A DNA stretch of 64,000 nt, taken from Selaginella moellendorffii. Taxonomy: Eukaryota; Streptophyta; Lycopodiopsida; Selaginellales; Selaginellaceae. The notes below the pieces were generated by a model, which was not told the origin of the DNA, did not search any database, and was given only the letters and a program-made list of their open reading frames with translations. Below are positions 1 to 11,413 of the stretch, one piece after another. The DNA lies in contig NW_003314277.1 of the NCBI RefSeq assembly GCF_000143415.4, positions 60,127 through 124,126 of the forward strand, written 5' to 3'. How positions within the stretch are numbered: the stretch's first letter is position 1; each line of letters begins with the position of its first letter. A program made the translations under genes and the position numbers.

Positions 1-1890
1 CAATTCATTGATGGCATCTTTCGAGGAGGATGTTGAGAATATGGCTACCAGCAAAAGTGGGAGCATTTTTGTCAGAAGATCCATAGGCAACCGCTCAAGA
101 GTATAAACTTTATGCTCTTTGATATGCCAAGCTAGAACATCTTAACTAAAGACCATTTGAAGGATGCTTCTAACAGCAATTTTCCTTCACACAACTAGTC
201 AAATTGCCTTCATTTTGCCGAATAACCCCCATTAGTTGTCCTGCTTCATAAGGTATACAACTCGAGTCAACTTCAAAAGGTTCTTTTTCAAGTGCATCAT
301 GGATAGTGTTGAGGTTGAGACCAAAGGCATCCTAGGCATGCCAGAAAAGGTAAGAAATCATTTTATGTTTTGGGTTGTCTCTAAAGTTTTATTATTTAGA
401 TTATGATATGGACTTACCATATGTTTTACAAAAGAGGAAATGAAGGTTTTCGTGATAGCAAATGTGTTGCACGGGTTTTGCCAAGGTATGATAACTCTAC
501 TAACATCATACCAAATCTCATAAATGACCACATCTGCAACACATTATTTGGGTATCAATTCCAATCTCCATCACTGATGCATGTCTTACTTGAGCTTTAT
601 TACCCAATTAGAGGTGTTATCATCAATTACACAATAGGTAGTGGTTCGATAGTCAAGGTAGCACATGACTTTAGTAAATTGGTGTTTGCAATTGAAGAAT
701 ATGAGTTCTTCAAATGCTGTCTTTAGAGGTTTTTGTCCTTCTCTATCAATTGCTTCTAGGAGGTAATTTATGATGTTTTAAAAACTTATATGCAATATAT
801 ATCTAGTTTTCTAGAAATCTTCCTAGGTATGCGTAGCACAACATATATAATATGAGTCTTCCCCTAATTTGAGAAGGAATCGTATAAAAATCTATTTATC
901 AATGATACATTAAAAGACAATTGAATGCATCCACTTCTAATAAAAAAAGCATGTCACATATCAATGTGATAATGATAGTGACAATAACAATGTTAGTGTC
1001 AGAGATAGTGATAGTGATAATGTCAGTGTTAAAGATAATTACAATGTCAGTCTATCAAATTTCATAATTACTAGTATTATGAGTTCATTACTTATATAAG
1101 AGGGGGGGCAGGGGGAGGGATGGATAATATCATAGTGTAAGAATTATTAGTAGCTAAAACTTCAGTAGGATGGCCTAAAAGTACTATATTTAACACTTGT
1201 GGATGTAATATATACTAACAAAATATTGTTCCTCATTATAAAGCAATAATTATTGTGAGTTTTTAACTCTTTTTGGATTTTCTTATACATCCACTTATGC
1301 ACACTTTCCACACCAATTCTTGGGCAATTGTGACAATGTTCTTGAAAAGTTTCTAAACCCATGTAGCCTTTTGTCTTATCCAAATAAAAGTACCATATAG
1401 GACATTAAAGATAATATGTATTCATTCTTTCAAAAGTTTCGCAAAATTTTGAAAAAACATCTAACATCACTGTTGAAACATATGAGACAATCCATCTTTA
1501 GTAACAATATCTAAAACATTATTTAGAAAAAGGATTTTTTACTTAGGGCTATAAAAGGAAGAGCCTCACAACAATTGTTAAAGGTGGAATATTGGTAAAA
1601 GTTGGAGATGGAGGTGGAGACTCATATAAAATGTATGGGAACCAAATGAAAATAGCAATAATAGTCTCTTTAGTCATTCTTACACTCTAAACAAACTAAA
1701 TTTTCAATGTTGAAAACATTTTTTATTAATATTTATACTAAGAAAAAATCTAGAGGTTTTTGAAAGTTTAGATTGTCAGTCTTAAAAATGATACTTCAAA
1801 ATTCTATAAAGACATTATTATATATGATGAAGTGTTAACCACAACATTCCCAACTTAATTTGCTTTAACATATTTGGCTTTGCAAAAAGC
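1..1890. other. AT-rich intergenic DNA, no gene seen
   Basis: No open frame here resembles a known protein. The stretch has short degenerate repeats around 960-1060 (variants of a gataatgtcagtg unit) and a G-rich tract near 1103-1125. The base composition is much more AT-rich than the gene cluster that follows and resembles decayed repeat DNA. Confidence 0.5.
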
Positions 1891-1904
1891 AAAAAGCTTC
1901 AGAA

Positions 1905-2165
1905 ACAAACACCAAATTGCATTATCAACTCAGATGGCCCTTGAGGAAGATGATGCAATTATTGAAAAGCATCATTATAATCATTAACATGTCTAAATGC
2001 ATGTTTAAAAACATCTGGGAGAATGCTCCAATCCTCATGAATGGGTACACTCAAACCATTATACTATTGCAATGCCATCCTTTAAAGACATATGGAAAAA
2101 TTTACACAAATGCCAAGTATCATCCCAAGAATGATATGTGGCAATCACTGTAAAGTGATCAAACC
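1905..2165 (-). mobile_element. Relic of a Ty3/gypsy gag gene
   Basis: This stretch matches the strand opposite to gag of the retrotransposon at 51.5-56.0 kb. Its plus-strand translation (reading LRWPLRKMMQLLKSII) lines up for about 75 residues with the antisense translation of that gag around 52090-52360 (LRWPLAKTMQLLESII). The coding strand of the relic is therefore minus. There is no long sense frame and no LTR was found nearby, so it is a dead internal fragment of a related element. Homology is seen directly; decay is inferred from the missing gag frame. Confidence 0.65.
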
Positions 2166-2618
2166 AATATTTTAAATATTTTAATATTTTTAAATTTAGC
2201 TAAATAATTTAATTTTTATTATAATGAGTACCATAAATTAATTATGACAAAATAAGGTTTTGTTTTAGTATTTCATACTCAAGATTTACATATAGATTAT
2301 AATACTTATATTTGGCAGCCAAAGATCTACAAAGGTTTCTTGATTGTTATTTTGTTCGTCTATAATAAAATTCAGATGTTGTAAGCATTCAACATTGGAT
2401 GCCTCTTAGTTGTGCCTGACTATCATCTCCTTGTAGTAAATGCGGAGGATACCTCGCTCTGGGAGTGATCCCAATGTTCTTGACTTATGGTAAGGAAGAA
2501 AGCATCAAACAAACACACAAAATTCACAGCCAACTTACAAGACAAATTCGTTCTTTATGGAGTGGTCAATCTGCTCCTGACTTTTTGGATCCTTGTTTCT
2601 CAAGAAACCAATAGTTAG

Positions 2619-2632
2619 CTAGGGTTTAGGGT
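2619..2632 (+). promoter_or_regulatory. Telo-box-like element just upstream of the PIS start codon
   Basis: The sequence agggtttaggg (the reverse of an AAACCCTAA telo-box) sits immediately before the ATG at 2633. Telo-boxes are common in promoters and leaders of plant housekeeping genes. Function here is inferred from position only. Confidence 0.4.
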
Positions 2633-3802
2633 ATGGCTGCTTCAGCTACATCGAGGCGCTGGCCGATCTATCTCTACGTTCCCAATCTCATTGGTATGCA
2701 CGATTCGCTTGATCGCCTCAATCTCTACGTTTTATTTTGTGGCAGGGTACGCGAGAATCCTCATAAACATCACGGCTTTTGCGATATGCTTTAGCCACAA
2801 GGCTCTTTTCGTGGCGCTCTACTTCTTTAGGTGAGTTTCACAACAATGCCGTCATACATTTTTCTCAAACCCGCCCGCAGTTTCGTTTGCGATTATTTCG
2901 ATGGACGCTTTGCCCAATTGCTGAATCAAAGTGAGCGCCTTGTTGTTTGTTTTTTTTTTTTTTTTGGCCTTCTTGTGTAAAACAAAGCTTTGCTCTACAG
3001 GGTCGACATTTGGAGCTGTTCTCGACATGGTCACGGATAGGTAGTGCCGAGAATTCGATTCAATCAAGCTATAAATCGCTGTTCTTTCTTTGTTCTTGTC
3101 AACAGGGTCAGCACTGCAGCACTTCTCGTCATCCTTTCGCATCTCTTCTCGTAAAATTTCTCAGTTTTTCGCTTGGTTTGAGGGATTTTTCTTCTGATAG
3201 TTTTCCATACCAGGAACGCATATCTCCTGTTTGTGGGGCTTCTCGCCCTCGACATCTCCAGCCACTGGCTCCAGATGTACAGGTTTGTTCTTCACAAAAC
3301 GATTGAAAATACAAATGCGGCTAAACGTCTTTCATTTTTTCTTTCGTAGTACGTTTCTCTCCAACAAAACCAGCCACAAGGACGTGAACGATAGCAAGAG
3401 CCTTCTTCTCCGACTCTACTATCAGTACCGAGCTGTGATGGGCTACTGCGCTATCGGCGCAGAGGTTCTATACCTCGTCTTGTATCTCTTGGGAGATGGC
3501 TCCAAGGATCTCACAGAGGTATGTCTCAATTCTCGCCTTAAACTCTCTCGCATTCCATGTTTGATTTTCTTGTTTCAATCTAGGTGGTGCTCACGGCTGC
3601 TGCCGAGAAATCAGTGTTGTTCTACGTGGGACTATTTGCATTTCCCGGCTGCGTGATCAAGCAGATAGTAAATCTCGTCCAGGTGAAGTTCTTCTTGCTT
3701 CTTTGCTTAGTTCTCACTTGGGTTGTGGTTTTCCAGATGAAAAGCGCGGCAGATTTGTGTGTGGTGCATGACTTGCAAAAGCCGCAGCAAAAATCCAGCT
3801 AG
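2633..3802 (+). CDS. PIS1: CDP-diacylglycerol-inositol 3-phosphatidyltransferase (phosphatidylinositol synthase)
   Basis: The enzyme condenses CDP-diacylglycerol with myo-inositol to give phosphatidylinositol and CMP, and acts in ER membranes. Nine exons: 2633-2693, 2746-2830, 2881-2930, 3001-3040, 3106-3150, 3214-3282, 3350-3518, 3584-3682, 3737-3802. All introns are about 50-70 nt with GT-AG ends. The protein opens MAASATSRRWPIYLYVPNLI, then has hydrophobic segments and the CDP-alcohol phosphotransferase motif (CDYFDGRFAQLLNQ followed by STFGAVLDMVTDR). The later segment SHKDVNDSK is typical of plant PI synthases. One oddity: the family motif is DGxxAR, but here the Arg is Gln (codon caa near 2917). 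Every other acidic residue of the motif is present. The length of about 220 residues fits the family. The JmjC gene follows 98 bp downstream on the same strand. Confidence 0.93.
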
Positions 3803-3900
3803 AAATCGGTGGTTTTTCGACGAAGTATAGCGAGTTTTTAAATCTAAGAAGCCCGCCCTATGGATAGATTTTAGGGCTCTTCAGTAAGAGCTAGGGCAGG

Positions 3901-5263
3901 ATGGATGCGCTTGAGGAGAGTGTCTTGGCGAGCGTCTGGCGCCAGGGTGGATTCGCGTTCTGCCAGCTGATGAGGAAATGCCGTAGCGATCCTTCCATGG
4001 CCGAGGAGGCGCACGATCTGGCGTGGGAGCAGCTCCATTTGGGGGATTGGCACCAGGTCGATTGTGCTTGGCGGGACGGGTATGCGTTGGCTTGCGTGTA
4101 CTGGGCGGAGGAGCTGCGCAGAAAGGGCGATCACGCTGAGGCCACCAGAGTTTTGGATATGGGATTGATGATGGGAGGCTTGGCTTTTCGCCCCCGGCTC
4201 AATGCAGCGATCTCTTCGCTTTCGCAAGCTTCGGAACCACCCTCTGCTGTTCGTGGAGACGATCAGCTCACAGTCCAGGTAGCCTCTAGTACTTCTTTTT
4301 TTCCTTTCGTGTATGATGCTCATCCTTTGATATTTTTTAGGCTGAAAGCTTGCCACCGGGATCGTTGCAAGGACCACCAATGCGAACTATGGCATTTCCA
4401 TCGATCCAAAAGTTTCTGCAAGAGCTCTTTGCACCGGGTGTTCCTGCGATCTTGACAGACACAATGGCGCATTGGCCTGCGATGAAGAAATGGAAAGACT
4501 TGAGCTACTTTCACAAGATCGCTGGAAACCGGACAGTTCCAGTAGAGGTAACACCGTTGCATCCTTTCACTTTCCTCGTCTTGAGCGAAACGTTCGATCA
4601 GGTAGGCGAGACATACTTGGCGGAAGGCTGGAAGCAAGAGCTCATGACTATGTCTCGCTTCCTAGATCGAATCTACGATCCTGGAGACTCTACTTCGAGA
4701 GCATATCTCGCTCAGCATCCGCTGTTCGATCAGGTGTGGTTTTGAGTTCCTTGTTCCGTCTTAAGTTGGTTCAAACCGTTGATAGGATTAGGCTGCCAGA
4801 TTCCCGAGCTACAGCGCGACATAGTGACTCCAGATTACTGTGCTTGTGGCGATGGAGAGCTTCACTCGATCAATGCCTGGTTTGGTCCCAGCGGTACCGT
4901 CACACCTTTACACCACGACCCTCACCACAACTTGCTCGCCCAAGTCGTCGGTACCAAGTACGTGAGGCTTTACTCTCCAGAGCTCTCGGACTCTTTGCAC
5001 CCCTTCAGCGATCCAATGCTGCAAAACTCTAGCCAGGTATGAGTTTGTCAGGTCTTTCATCAGTGCTGAAAATTCTCTCTTGTCCTTTCCAGCTCGATCT
5101 TGACAAACCAGACTATGAGCGCTTTCCTCTGGCGGAGAAGCTAGCTTTTGTCGACTGTGTTCTTGGAGAAGGCCAGATGCTTTACATTCCACCGAAGTGG
5201 TGGCATTACGTCAAGTCCCTCAGCCCAAGCTTCTCCGTAAGCTTTTGGTGGCGATCTTCCTAA
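3901..5263 (+). CDS. JMJ30: JmjC-domain oxygenase of the JMJD5/JMJ30 (KDM8) type
   Basis: Predicted Fe(II)/2-oxoglutarate dioxygenase. Plant members (JMJ30/JMJD5) are nuclear or cytoplasmic regulators linked to the circadian clock, and animal KDM8 is described as a hydroxylase or demethylase. Five exons: 3901-4278, 4341-4547, 4602-4733, 4800-5036, 5093-5263, giving 374 residues. The N-terminal ~125 residues form the helical region seen in this family. The cupin part carries the family block [14 protein letters not shown], then [10 protein letters not shown] and [20 protein letters not shown] with the H-x-D iron ligands. The 2OG-contacting lysine is in [10 protein letters not shown], and the distal iron His is in [11 protein letters not shown]. 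The protein ends in SFWWRSS, as family members do. The start at 3901 is the only ATG upstream of the conserved region in frame. Family assignment is firm; the substrate cannot be told from sequence. Confidence 0.92.
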
Positions 5264-5736
5264 TGAAAGAACGTGTGCTCGATACGAAGTTTGAGCATGG
5301 AAAGAGTGGTGGATCAAGTTTTCGTGGGGGAGTGCGAGGGCTACAAGAGGAAGGTGGTGGCGCTTCTTCACTCCAATAAGATCTACAGTGTGGTGAATCT
5401 GAAAGAGTGAGGATCTCCGTGGCTTGGGGATGAGCCAGGAAGCGAGCGACGCAGAGGTCTTCTCGCTCCAGGTAAGAAAATGCCCAGCGAGTGATCATCT
5501 AAGAAAATGCCCAGCGAGTGATCATCTAAGAAAATGCCCAGCGGATCATCACGAATACGAACGTGTGCTCGACCCGTTTGCTCTATGAGGGAGTCGCCAA
5601 GCTTCTCTATAAGCTTTTGGTGGAACTCTACCAGAATATGCGAAATTTACTGATGGAATGTTCTCACCTTGTAAGAACCCTATTTTGTGTTGAGAATGTG
5701 TGCTCGATGAGGGAGGGGTTTTAATCGCGGCGGGGA
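5264..5736. repeat. Locally duplicated DNA downstream of the JmjC gene, with a 27-bp tandem repeat
   Basis: Two full and one partial copy of a 27-bp unit (starting aagaaaatgcccagcg) lie at 5474-5500, 5501-5527 and about 5528-5545. Further on, 5570-5620 repeats pieces of the JmjC 3' end: the string gaacgtgtgctcga occurs at 5267 and 5568, and aagcttctc followed by taagcttttggtgg occurs at 5227 and again near 5600. A third gtgtgctcgatga piece occurs near 5698. No gene is seen here. Confidence 0.7.
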
Positions 5737-7530
5737 ATGGCGTGTGTGGCGCCGATGCCGCACAACATTGCGCTTGCTAGTCCTCGCGATCGCCTCGTTC
5801 GATTGGGCGCGCTCTGGTCTGCCGCTCGCCTAGCTTCGTCTTGGTGGCCGCGCCTCGATAGGCGCCTTTGCGCCGCTGCAATCCAGGTATTTCTCACATC
5901 TTATAGGTAGACTACATTTTTTTTCCGTGAGCATTCGTTAAGTTTTACTGGTTTGTCACTTCGTTTTCAGGATAGAAATGTGGCTGGAGTGAACGATCTC
6001 TCTGGGCTGCCTTCTCAGCAGCGCTTCTTTGATGTGATCTTCCTGGGAACAGGGACTAGCGAAGGTGTTCCAAGAGTTAGCTGTCTTACAAATCGCTATA
6101 AGAGATGTCCTGTAAGTTATCGAGTATCATCTTTTGCATTTCTTGTTGTCGCTCACGATGATCCGATCTTGTACAGGTCTGCTTCGCTGCCTTGCAGGTC
6201 GGCAATAAGAACAGGAGGCGGAACACAAGCATTATCGTACGCTACCCAAGGCGCGATGGAACCAGGATGAACATACTCGTTGATGCTGGCAAGTACGGCG
6301 AAATCTAAAAACTATCATCTGTGAGTACTGTATTGTTCCACCACTTTCTGTTCTGGTGTTGCATTGGATGACTGACATTGCTAACTTGCGCTGGTCCCGT
6401 GACTGAATTCTTCGTGTTCCTATGTAGGTTCTTCTACCACAGTGCGCTTCAATGGTTTCCATACTACGGGTACACCTTTTTTTTTTCCTCCCTCTCTCTC
6501 ATTTCTCGAGATCTTCCTGACAGATTAAGGCACCTTGACGCTGTTATTATTACCCATTCTCATGCGGATGCTATTGGCGGTAAGTTTGTAAAGTTTCTGG
6601 CACTCTATTTCAACTGTGCAAGTGTTTTTTCAGGTTTGGATGACCTTCGCGACTGGACGAACAACATACAAGACTCGATTCCAATATATGTCGCCCAAAG
6701 AGATTTGGAGGTGTTGTGAGCTCTTTACGCAGACGAGTGAAAGCTCGACCGAATTCGTTTTTTGCAGGTCATGCGAAAAACTCACTACTATTTGCTTGAT
6801 CCGACCGTGATCACGGAGGGAACGCAAGTTTCCAAGCTTCAATTCAAAGTGATTGATGAACAGCCATTCTTTGTCGAGGACGTGAAGGTCTGGAATATGT
6901 TATCCTCTGTTTCTTTAGTTTGATGATTGCTGGACTGCTCAGGTTACACCACTGCCGGTTTGGCACGGCCCTGGATATCGTTCTCTAGGATTTCGAATAG
7001 CAGACATGTGTTATATCAGGTAAACAGCAAATTTACAGTCGGACAGGGTCCTTGTTGCTTGCGTGTCCACTTGCAGCGATGTGAGCGAGATTCCAGAGGA
7101 AACATATGCACTTCTACAAAACTGCGATTTGTTGGTTGTCGTAAGTTCGCGTTCTTCCTCTAGATCGACGTTGTTAGTGGTGTTTCTCACGATCATGTCA
7201 TGCAGGATGCACTGAGACCCGATCGTCCCAGTACGACACATTTTTCTCTTGACCAGGTTTGGATTTGTTCTTGTAAATTCGCAAAAGAGACATTCTTCTC
7301 TTCTGTTTTTCAGGCTTTAGATGCTGTGAAAAGAGTACATCCCAAGCGCACGCTCTTTACAGGTACTCGTCTTTTTCTATCTTGGTTTTGAGAGCTTAGC
7401 TTTGGTTTCAGGGATGATGCACACGATGGATCACGACAAGGTAAATAAACAATTAGCCGACTTGAAACATTCCGAGGGCCTTGATGTCCAGCTAAGTTTT
7501 GATGGACAGCTCGTGCAATTGCGGCTGTGA
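5737..7530 (+). CDS. Metallo-beta-lactamase-fold hydrolase (PhnP-like / putative hydrolase C777.06c family)
   Basis: Twelve exons: 5737-5886, 5971-6111, 6177-6292, 6428-6469, 6524-6579, 6634-6710, 6768-6887, 6943-7019, 7077-7140, 7206-7256, 7314-7362, 7412-7530. The protein has a 50-residue Arg-rich, acid-poor N-terminal exon that could be an organelle presequence. The catalytic domain follows: FLGTGTSEGVPRVSC, then VDAGK, then the metal-binding block THSHADAIGGLDDLRDW (HxHxD). A further His is in PVWHGPGYRSLGF, DALRPDRPSTTH follows, and a last His is in GMMHTMDHDK. This order matches the plant, fungal and bacterial cyclic-phosphate hydrolase branch of the superfamily. The substrate of the plant members is unknown to me. 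The exact splice sites of exons 3 and 4 are my reading and less certain than the rest. Confidence 0.85.
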
Positions 7531-7741
7531 TCTTTTGAATTGTTAAAGCCTGTATTTGAGATTAGTTCAAATCTTCACAAAGGGTGGCAAGAGGGGATCT
7601 TAATGGAGTGTGCCAGGATGGCATTTGCTTCGAGAAGGGATTTTGTATCTCGGTATGTTGTCTTGGAAATGCAAAGGGATGTTTTTATGAGCATTTCGCC
7701 ACCCCGAGACGATTTGCAATAATAGTTGAGGATGCTCAAGA

Positions 7742-8520
7742 ATGCTGTCCCTGGATGTCTTAAGCGGCAGAAATTACCCCAGGTGGCCATTCTCATCTCT
7801 TCCAGGCAAAGGTATCCTTCCAGATGCTTTTCTCCTGATAGAGCAGACCTTCATCAGAAAAAATTATAAGACAATCGCCATTCGTTCAGCTCTACAATCG
7901 GTTCAAGTTAGACTGTCACTATTCCAAGCTGGTGGAACTGATCATCGGCAAGTCTGGGAACAAACACGAACCATTTCCAGGCCATGCCAGGCATCCAGTC
8001 CGTCAAGATGAACTCGGCGGCGCTCGCTGTTCAGGTGAGCGGCAGTTCATGCTGTTGTCGTGGAGATCAGGAAGCTTGCAATGAGCTCAGTCAGCATGAA
8101 GCAGGGTTTCGTTCCGGATTTCACCATTTCCAATCAGGCTTAATCATGTGAAAGTTAACGACGATACAGCATCGCTGATATCTTCTGCGTATGATCCTGA
8201 CAAGGTAGTCCATTTGTGGTACAGGTATACCCTTCTTTTTTTGTTTCTTCTCTTATACCTGCCATTTTATGTGCTTTCAGGCAAGGCGGACGGTTCGAAC
8301 CAGAATCACAACCAAGACGACAAAAGAGAGCATGAGTCGCAATGACTATAGCAACCTCATTTCTAGGTACGTTATGGGATCAGAGAGCATGAGTCGTACT
8401 GACTATAGCAGCCCATATCCAGGTGCTTGTATGCGATCAGCACTTCAACTTCAGAAGGAAGTCGAGGTTAAACTTGGTAAGACTCTGTTTTTAAGCGAGT
8501 GGTGGCTCTCTAGAGCCTTA
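7742..8520 (+). pseudogene. Possible remnant of an unassigned multi-exon gene
   Basis: Short open stretches flanked by good splice signals appear here: one ending ...SAYDPDKVVHLWYR before a gtatacc donor near 8225, and one starting after a ttcag acceptor at 8280 and ending at a g/gtaag donor near 8477. Frames do not join into a long protein, and stops interrupt 7990-8150. I do not recognise a family. It could be a real gene whose exons I mis-joined, or a decayed one. Confidence 0.25.
8326..8439 (+). repeat. 57-bp direct tandem duplication
   Basis: Two adjacent copies start with gagagcatgagtcg at 8326 and 8383 and differ at several positions. The period of 57 is a multiple of three, so both copies read in one frame (SMSRNDYSN and SMSRTDYSS). 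This hints at a coding origin within the remnant described above. Confidence 0.7.
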
Positions 8521-9127
8521 TAGTTTATAATATCTAATTAGAATCCAAGCATTGGGTTTCGGGGGGCTTTCCCCGCTGATCGGTGCCTCTTGCTGGAGGA
8601 GATCTGCGAGGGCTGGATCATTGAGCGAGGAAATCCAGGCATCCAGCCGCTTGGTCTCCAGCGTGCTTGCTATAACCACACCCGGCAATAATACAATGGT
8701 TTCTCTTTGTCTACACCCATGTGGGATGAGAAGAAAATGCGAATCGAGAATTCCAGTTACTTCCCCGTCTTTAGAATCGATTGCCATCTCCGATTCTTGC
8801 TGGAGGCTCTACTCGCTCCGATTCATCAAGCTCGTCCTCGACGAGGCTTTAGTTTCCTCTATACATTGGATCTCTCGTCGACGATGAGAACAGCAGCTGC
8901 AGCGCCGTCCAGATGAGCACTTGGAGACAATGCCCTCTGCCTCGTTCCTCCACCGAAGTCCTACAAGCTCGGACTACCCGGCTAGGCTCCACAATGGAGT
9001 GTAACTCTTTGTTGAAGAGGAAAGCTGTAAAGCTCAGCCAACTCGAACCACTTTAGCAGCATTGTAAATCTCCCTTTCAGTCAATGGTCATGTTTTTTAG
9101 CCTTGTTAGAAGAAATTCAGAGTAAAT

Positions 9128-9199
9128 GTCGTTGTAGTATAGTGGTGAGTATTTCCGCCTGTCACGCGGACGACCCGGGTTCGATCCCCGGCAACGGCG
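9128..9199 (+). tRNA. trnD-GTC: tRNA-Asp (anticodon GTC)
   Basis: A 72-nt cloverleaf: acceptor arm gtcgttg pairs with caacggc plus discriminator g. The D-arm is in agtatagtggt, and the anticodon stem tccgc/gcgga encloses the loop ctgtcac with anticodon gtc. The T-arm contains gggttcgatccc. No intron, and CCA is not encoded, as expected for a nuclear eukaryotic gene. A TTTT run at 9203 is a plausible Pol III terminator. It closely resembles the usual plant nuclear tRNA-Asp. Confidence 0.96.
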
Positions 9200-10515
9200 A
9201 GATTTTACATGTTCGACAGATCTGAAGCATCTGAGGCGCTTGGATCTGGATGCATATAGCATCATGCTAAGCTTGATGTTCATTCCTTCAAACGGAAGAA
9301 GGAATTACAAGACAATAATTGAGATTGGGATGATTAAATTAATGTAGAGGATGGGCTTTTTATTTCCAGAACAAGAAAGTCAGATATATAAAGAGAGTGC
9401 TTTCACGTCTTTTTTCCTTTTTTGTTTTTTCTTTTTTTTTAGCTCAGGTCTAAATCTCTTAACCTCTACTTGATCACTTTCCTATGACGCTGAGTCATAG
9501 TCTTGAGAATCTGGACTACCTAAGCAGCACATAGTCGAAACTAATAACATGGAATGTGTGATTCAGCGTCCCAAGGTCACAAGCTTTAAAGGGAAAAGGC
9601 CACAGCCAAAGAACACTTGAAACAACACCATAGCAAGTTGCTAGCTAGGAATTTAGTCTGACAGATGAGTGTTTTCCTTCAGTAAGAATAAATAGGATTG
9701 TGCAAGCTTCGACCGTACTACGACGGAGAATCTAGCTCTAAATCTTCCATGTTCCACAGTTATCTTCGAAGTACAGTCCTATGACATTAGAAGCTCAGGT
9801 ATCCCAGAACAGCATCAACTCTTAATTTGAGCGAAAATTTCAGGGACGATAAGAAGTGGACCATCTTAAGCCCAGTAGACAAAGAAAGTGCCATCAGAAT
9901 TATGTTGGAGATTTTGATTTGTTCTTTTGGGAAAAAAAATTAAAGAACATCTTTGGATTATCAAGGGATTGCATGGCATAATTTCACAGCTTGCGAGCCA
10001 GTGATTCAACAAAGTTCCAGCAAACAAAAGTAAAACTTTCTGTATGGCTTCTGGCTGAGGGGATAGTATTGATATGAGGCGACACATAGGTTGAAACGCC
10101 TTGGATCGGTTTTTCAAATGATGTCAAAGTCAGCTTTCTTTCCTGTTCATAATACTTGATAAGTATCATTTTGATAATCAAGTGGCAGCTCCACCTGATG
10201 GACAGATCCATCTCATGACAAGCAAATTTTTTCAAGGCAGCACTGTTGTCACAGTGGCTCACAGGTTCTCCAACATCTTGCATGCAGGTGGGTTCTTCAT
10301 TTCCCTCTTTTCTTATCATGATTCAAGAGATACAGTCAAGTTTGATACGCCATCGAGATTTGCCAATTTTTTGCGAGAGTATCAAGACTTAACGCGATTA
10401 GATTAGGTTAATGAGCATCCCCGTGTACGAATTCGATTGCAAAACGAAACGAAAGTTCTAAAGTATTATACACCTTGCATTTTCTCGAGGAGAAGTTTTA
10501 CCTTCGGCCTCTTTC
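9200..10515. other. Intergenic DNA, nothing recognised
   Basis: Only short frames with no recognisable similarity. T-rich tracts occur at 9410-9440. No repeats shared with other parts of the window were noticed. Confidence 0.4.
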
Positions 10516-10603
10516 ACCGCACAAGGCATGCGACACATACAGTGGACACGAGCCGAGCCGGGAACTAGCTTTTGCCACGTACGAGCCTTATACGGTATAA
10601 ATA
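10516..10603 (+). promoter_or_regulatory. ELIP-1 upstream module: conserved box, ACGT element, TATA box
   Basis: A ~40-bp box containing acatacagtggacacgagc (10516-10560) is followed by gccacgtacg (10574-10583, an ACGT-core element) and tataaata at 10596-10603, 78 bp before the ATG. The same three parts in the same order precede the other three ELIP genes in the window. Such conservation upstream of paralogues argues that the module is the functional promoter. Confidence 0.65.
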
Positions 10604-10680
10604 TCTGCCATCTCAAATGTAAAGAAAGTAGTTCATTTGCACAGTTTATTTTTTCCTGGCTAGCTCGCAGCTCAAAAACA

Positions 10681-11413
10681 ATGGCACTCGTCTCAGGCAG
10701 CAGCATCGCAACTCTCTCTTCTTCCTCTCTCATCTCCAACAAGCTCCACCTCCAATCCCAATTTCCCACGAGCTCCAGCTCGCGAAATCTAGTAGTGAGA
10801 GCGTCCTCGAACAAATCCAAGGATGGTGGCGATGGCGGCATCAGTGGCGTCCTCGACGACACCAAGAAGGAGATCACCCGCGAGGAAGTTCTCAAGAACC
10901 AGGCCGAGAACGAGTCGGAGAAGCGCTCAGTGTTTGGCGCCGTGCCATCGTCCGGATCGCTCTATCCCAGGCCAGAGGTTGAGAGGCGACCAGAGACTGG
11001 CGATCGATCATTCCCCAGCTTGATGGCGTTCGATGGAGCCGGCCCAGAAACGATTAATGGAAGACTGGTAAGAGATTCTTCGCGTTTTTGCAAGCAACTA
11101 ACGTGAACTTGACAAGCAGGCAATGATTGGATTGGTGTGGGCATTCGCGGTGGAGCGAATGACGGGACAAACCGTGGCGGAGCAGCTCTACTCGCCGGGG
11201 AGCACTGGTCTTTTCCATTTCTTGGCAGTGGCACAGCTATTCGCCTACGCGTCGCTGGTGCCCATGTTTAAGGGCGAGAGCCCCGACAGTAGATCAATTG
11301 GGCCGTTTAGAGCCATGGCAGAGCGCTGGAACGGGCGAACAGCGATGCTTGGCTTCCTTGCTTTGGTGATCACCGAGTTTTTCACCAAGATTCCAGTGTT
11401 CCACATGATGTAA
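10681..11413 (+). CDS. ELIP: Early light-induced protein, copy 1 (chloroplast)
   Basis: ELIPs are thylakoid pigment-binding relatives of light-harvesting proteins that accumulate under high light or desiccation and protect photosystems. Two exons, 10681-11067 and 11120-11413, give 226 residues. The Ser-rich first ~45 residues are a chloroplast transit peptide (MALVSGSSIATLSSSSLISN...). Helix I carries ETINGRLAMIGLVWAFAVE and helix III carries ERWNGRTAMLGFLALVITEF, both with the chlorophyll-binding ExxNGRxAM signature. Helix II is LFHFLAVAQLFAYASL. The intron falls between the Leu and Ala codons of NGRL-AM. It is the only intact ELIP on the plus strand and is slightly shorter and more diverged than copies 2-4. 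No copy of the unknown 359-residue gene follows it. Confidence 0.95.

Noticed and set aside
8552-8887. 111-codon frame near the tRNA
   Set aside because: No recognised motif and no consistent exon structure around it.
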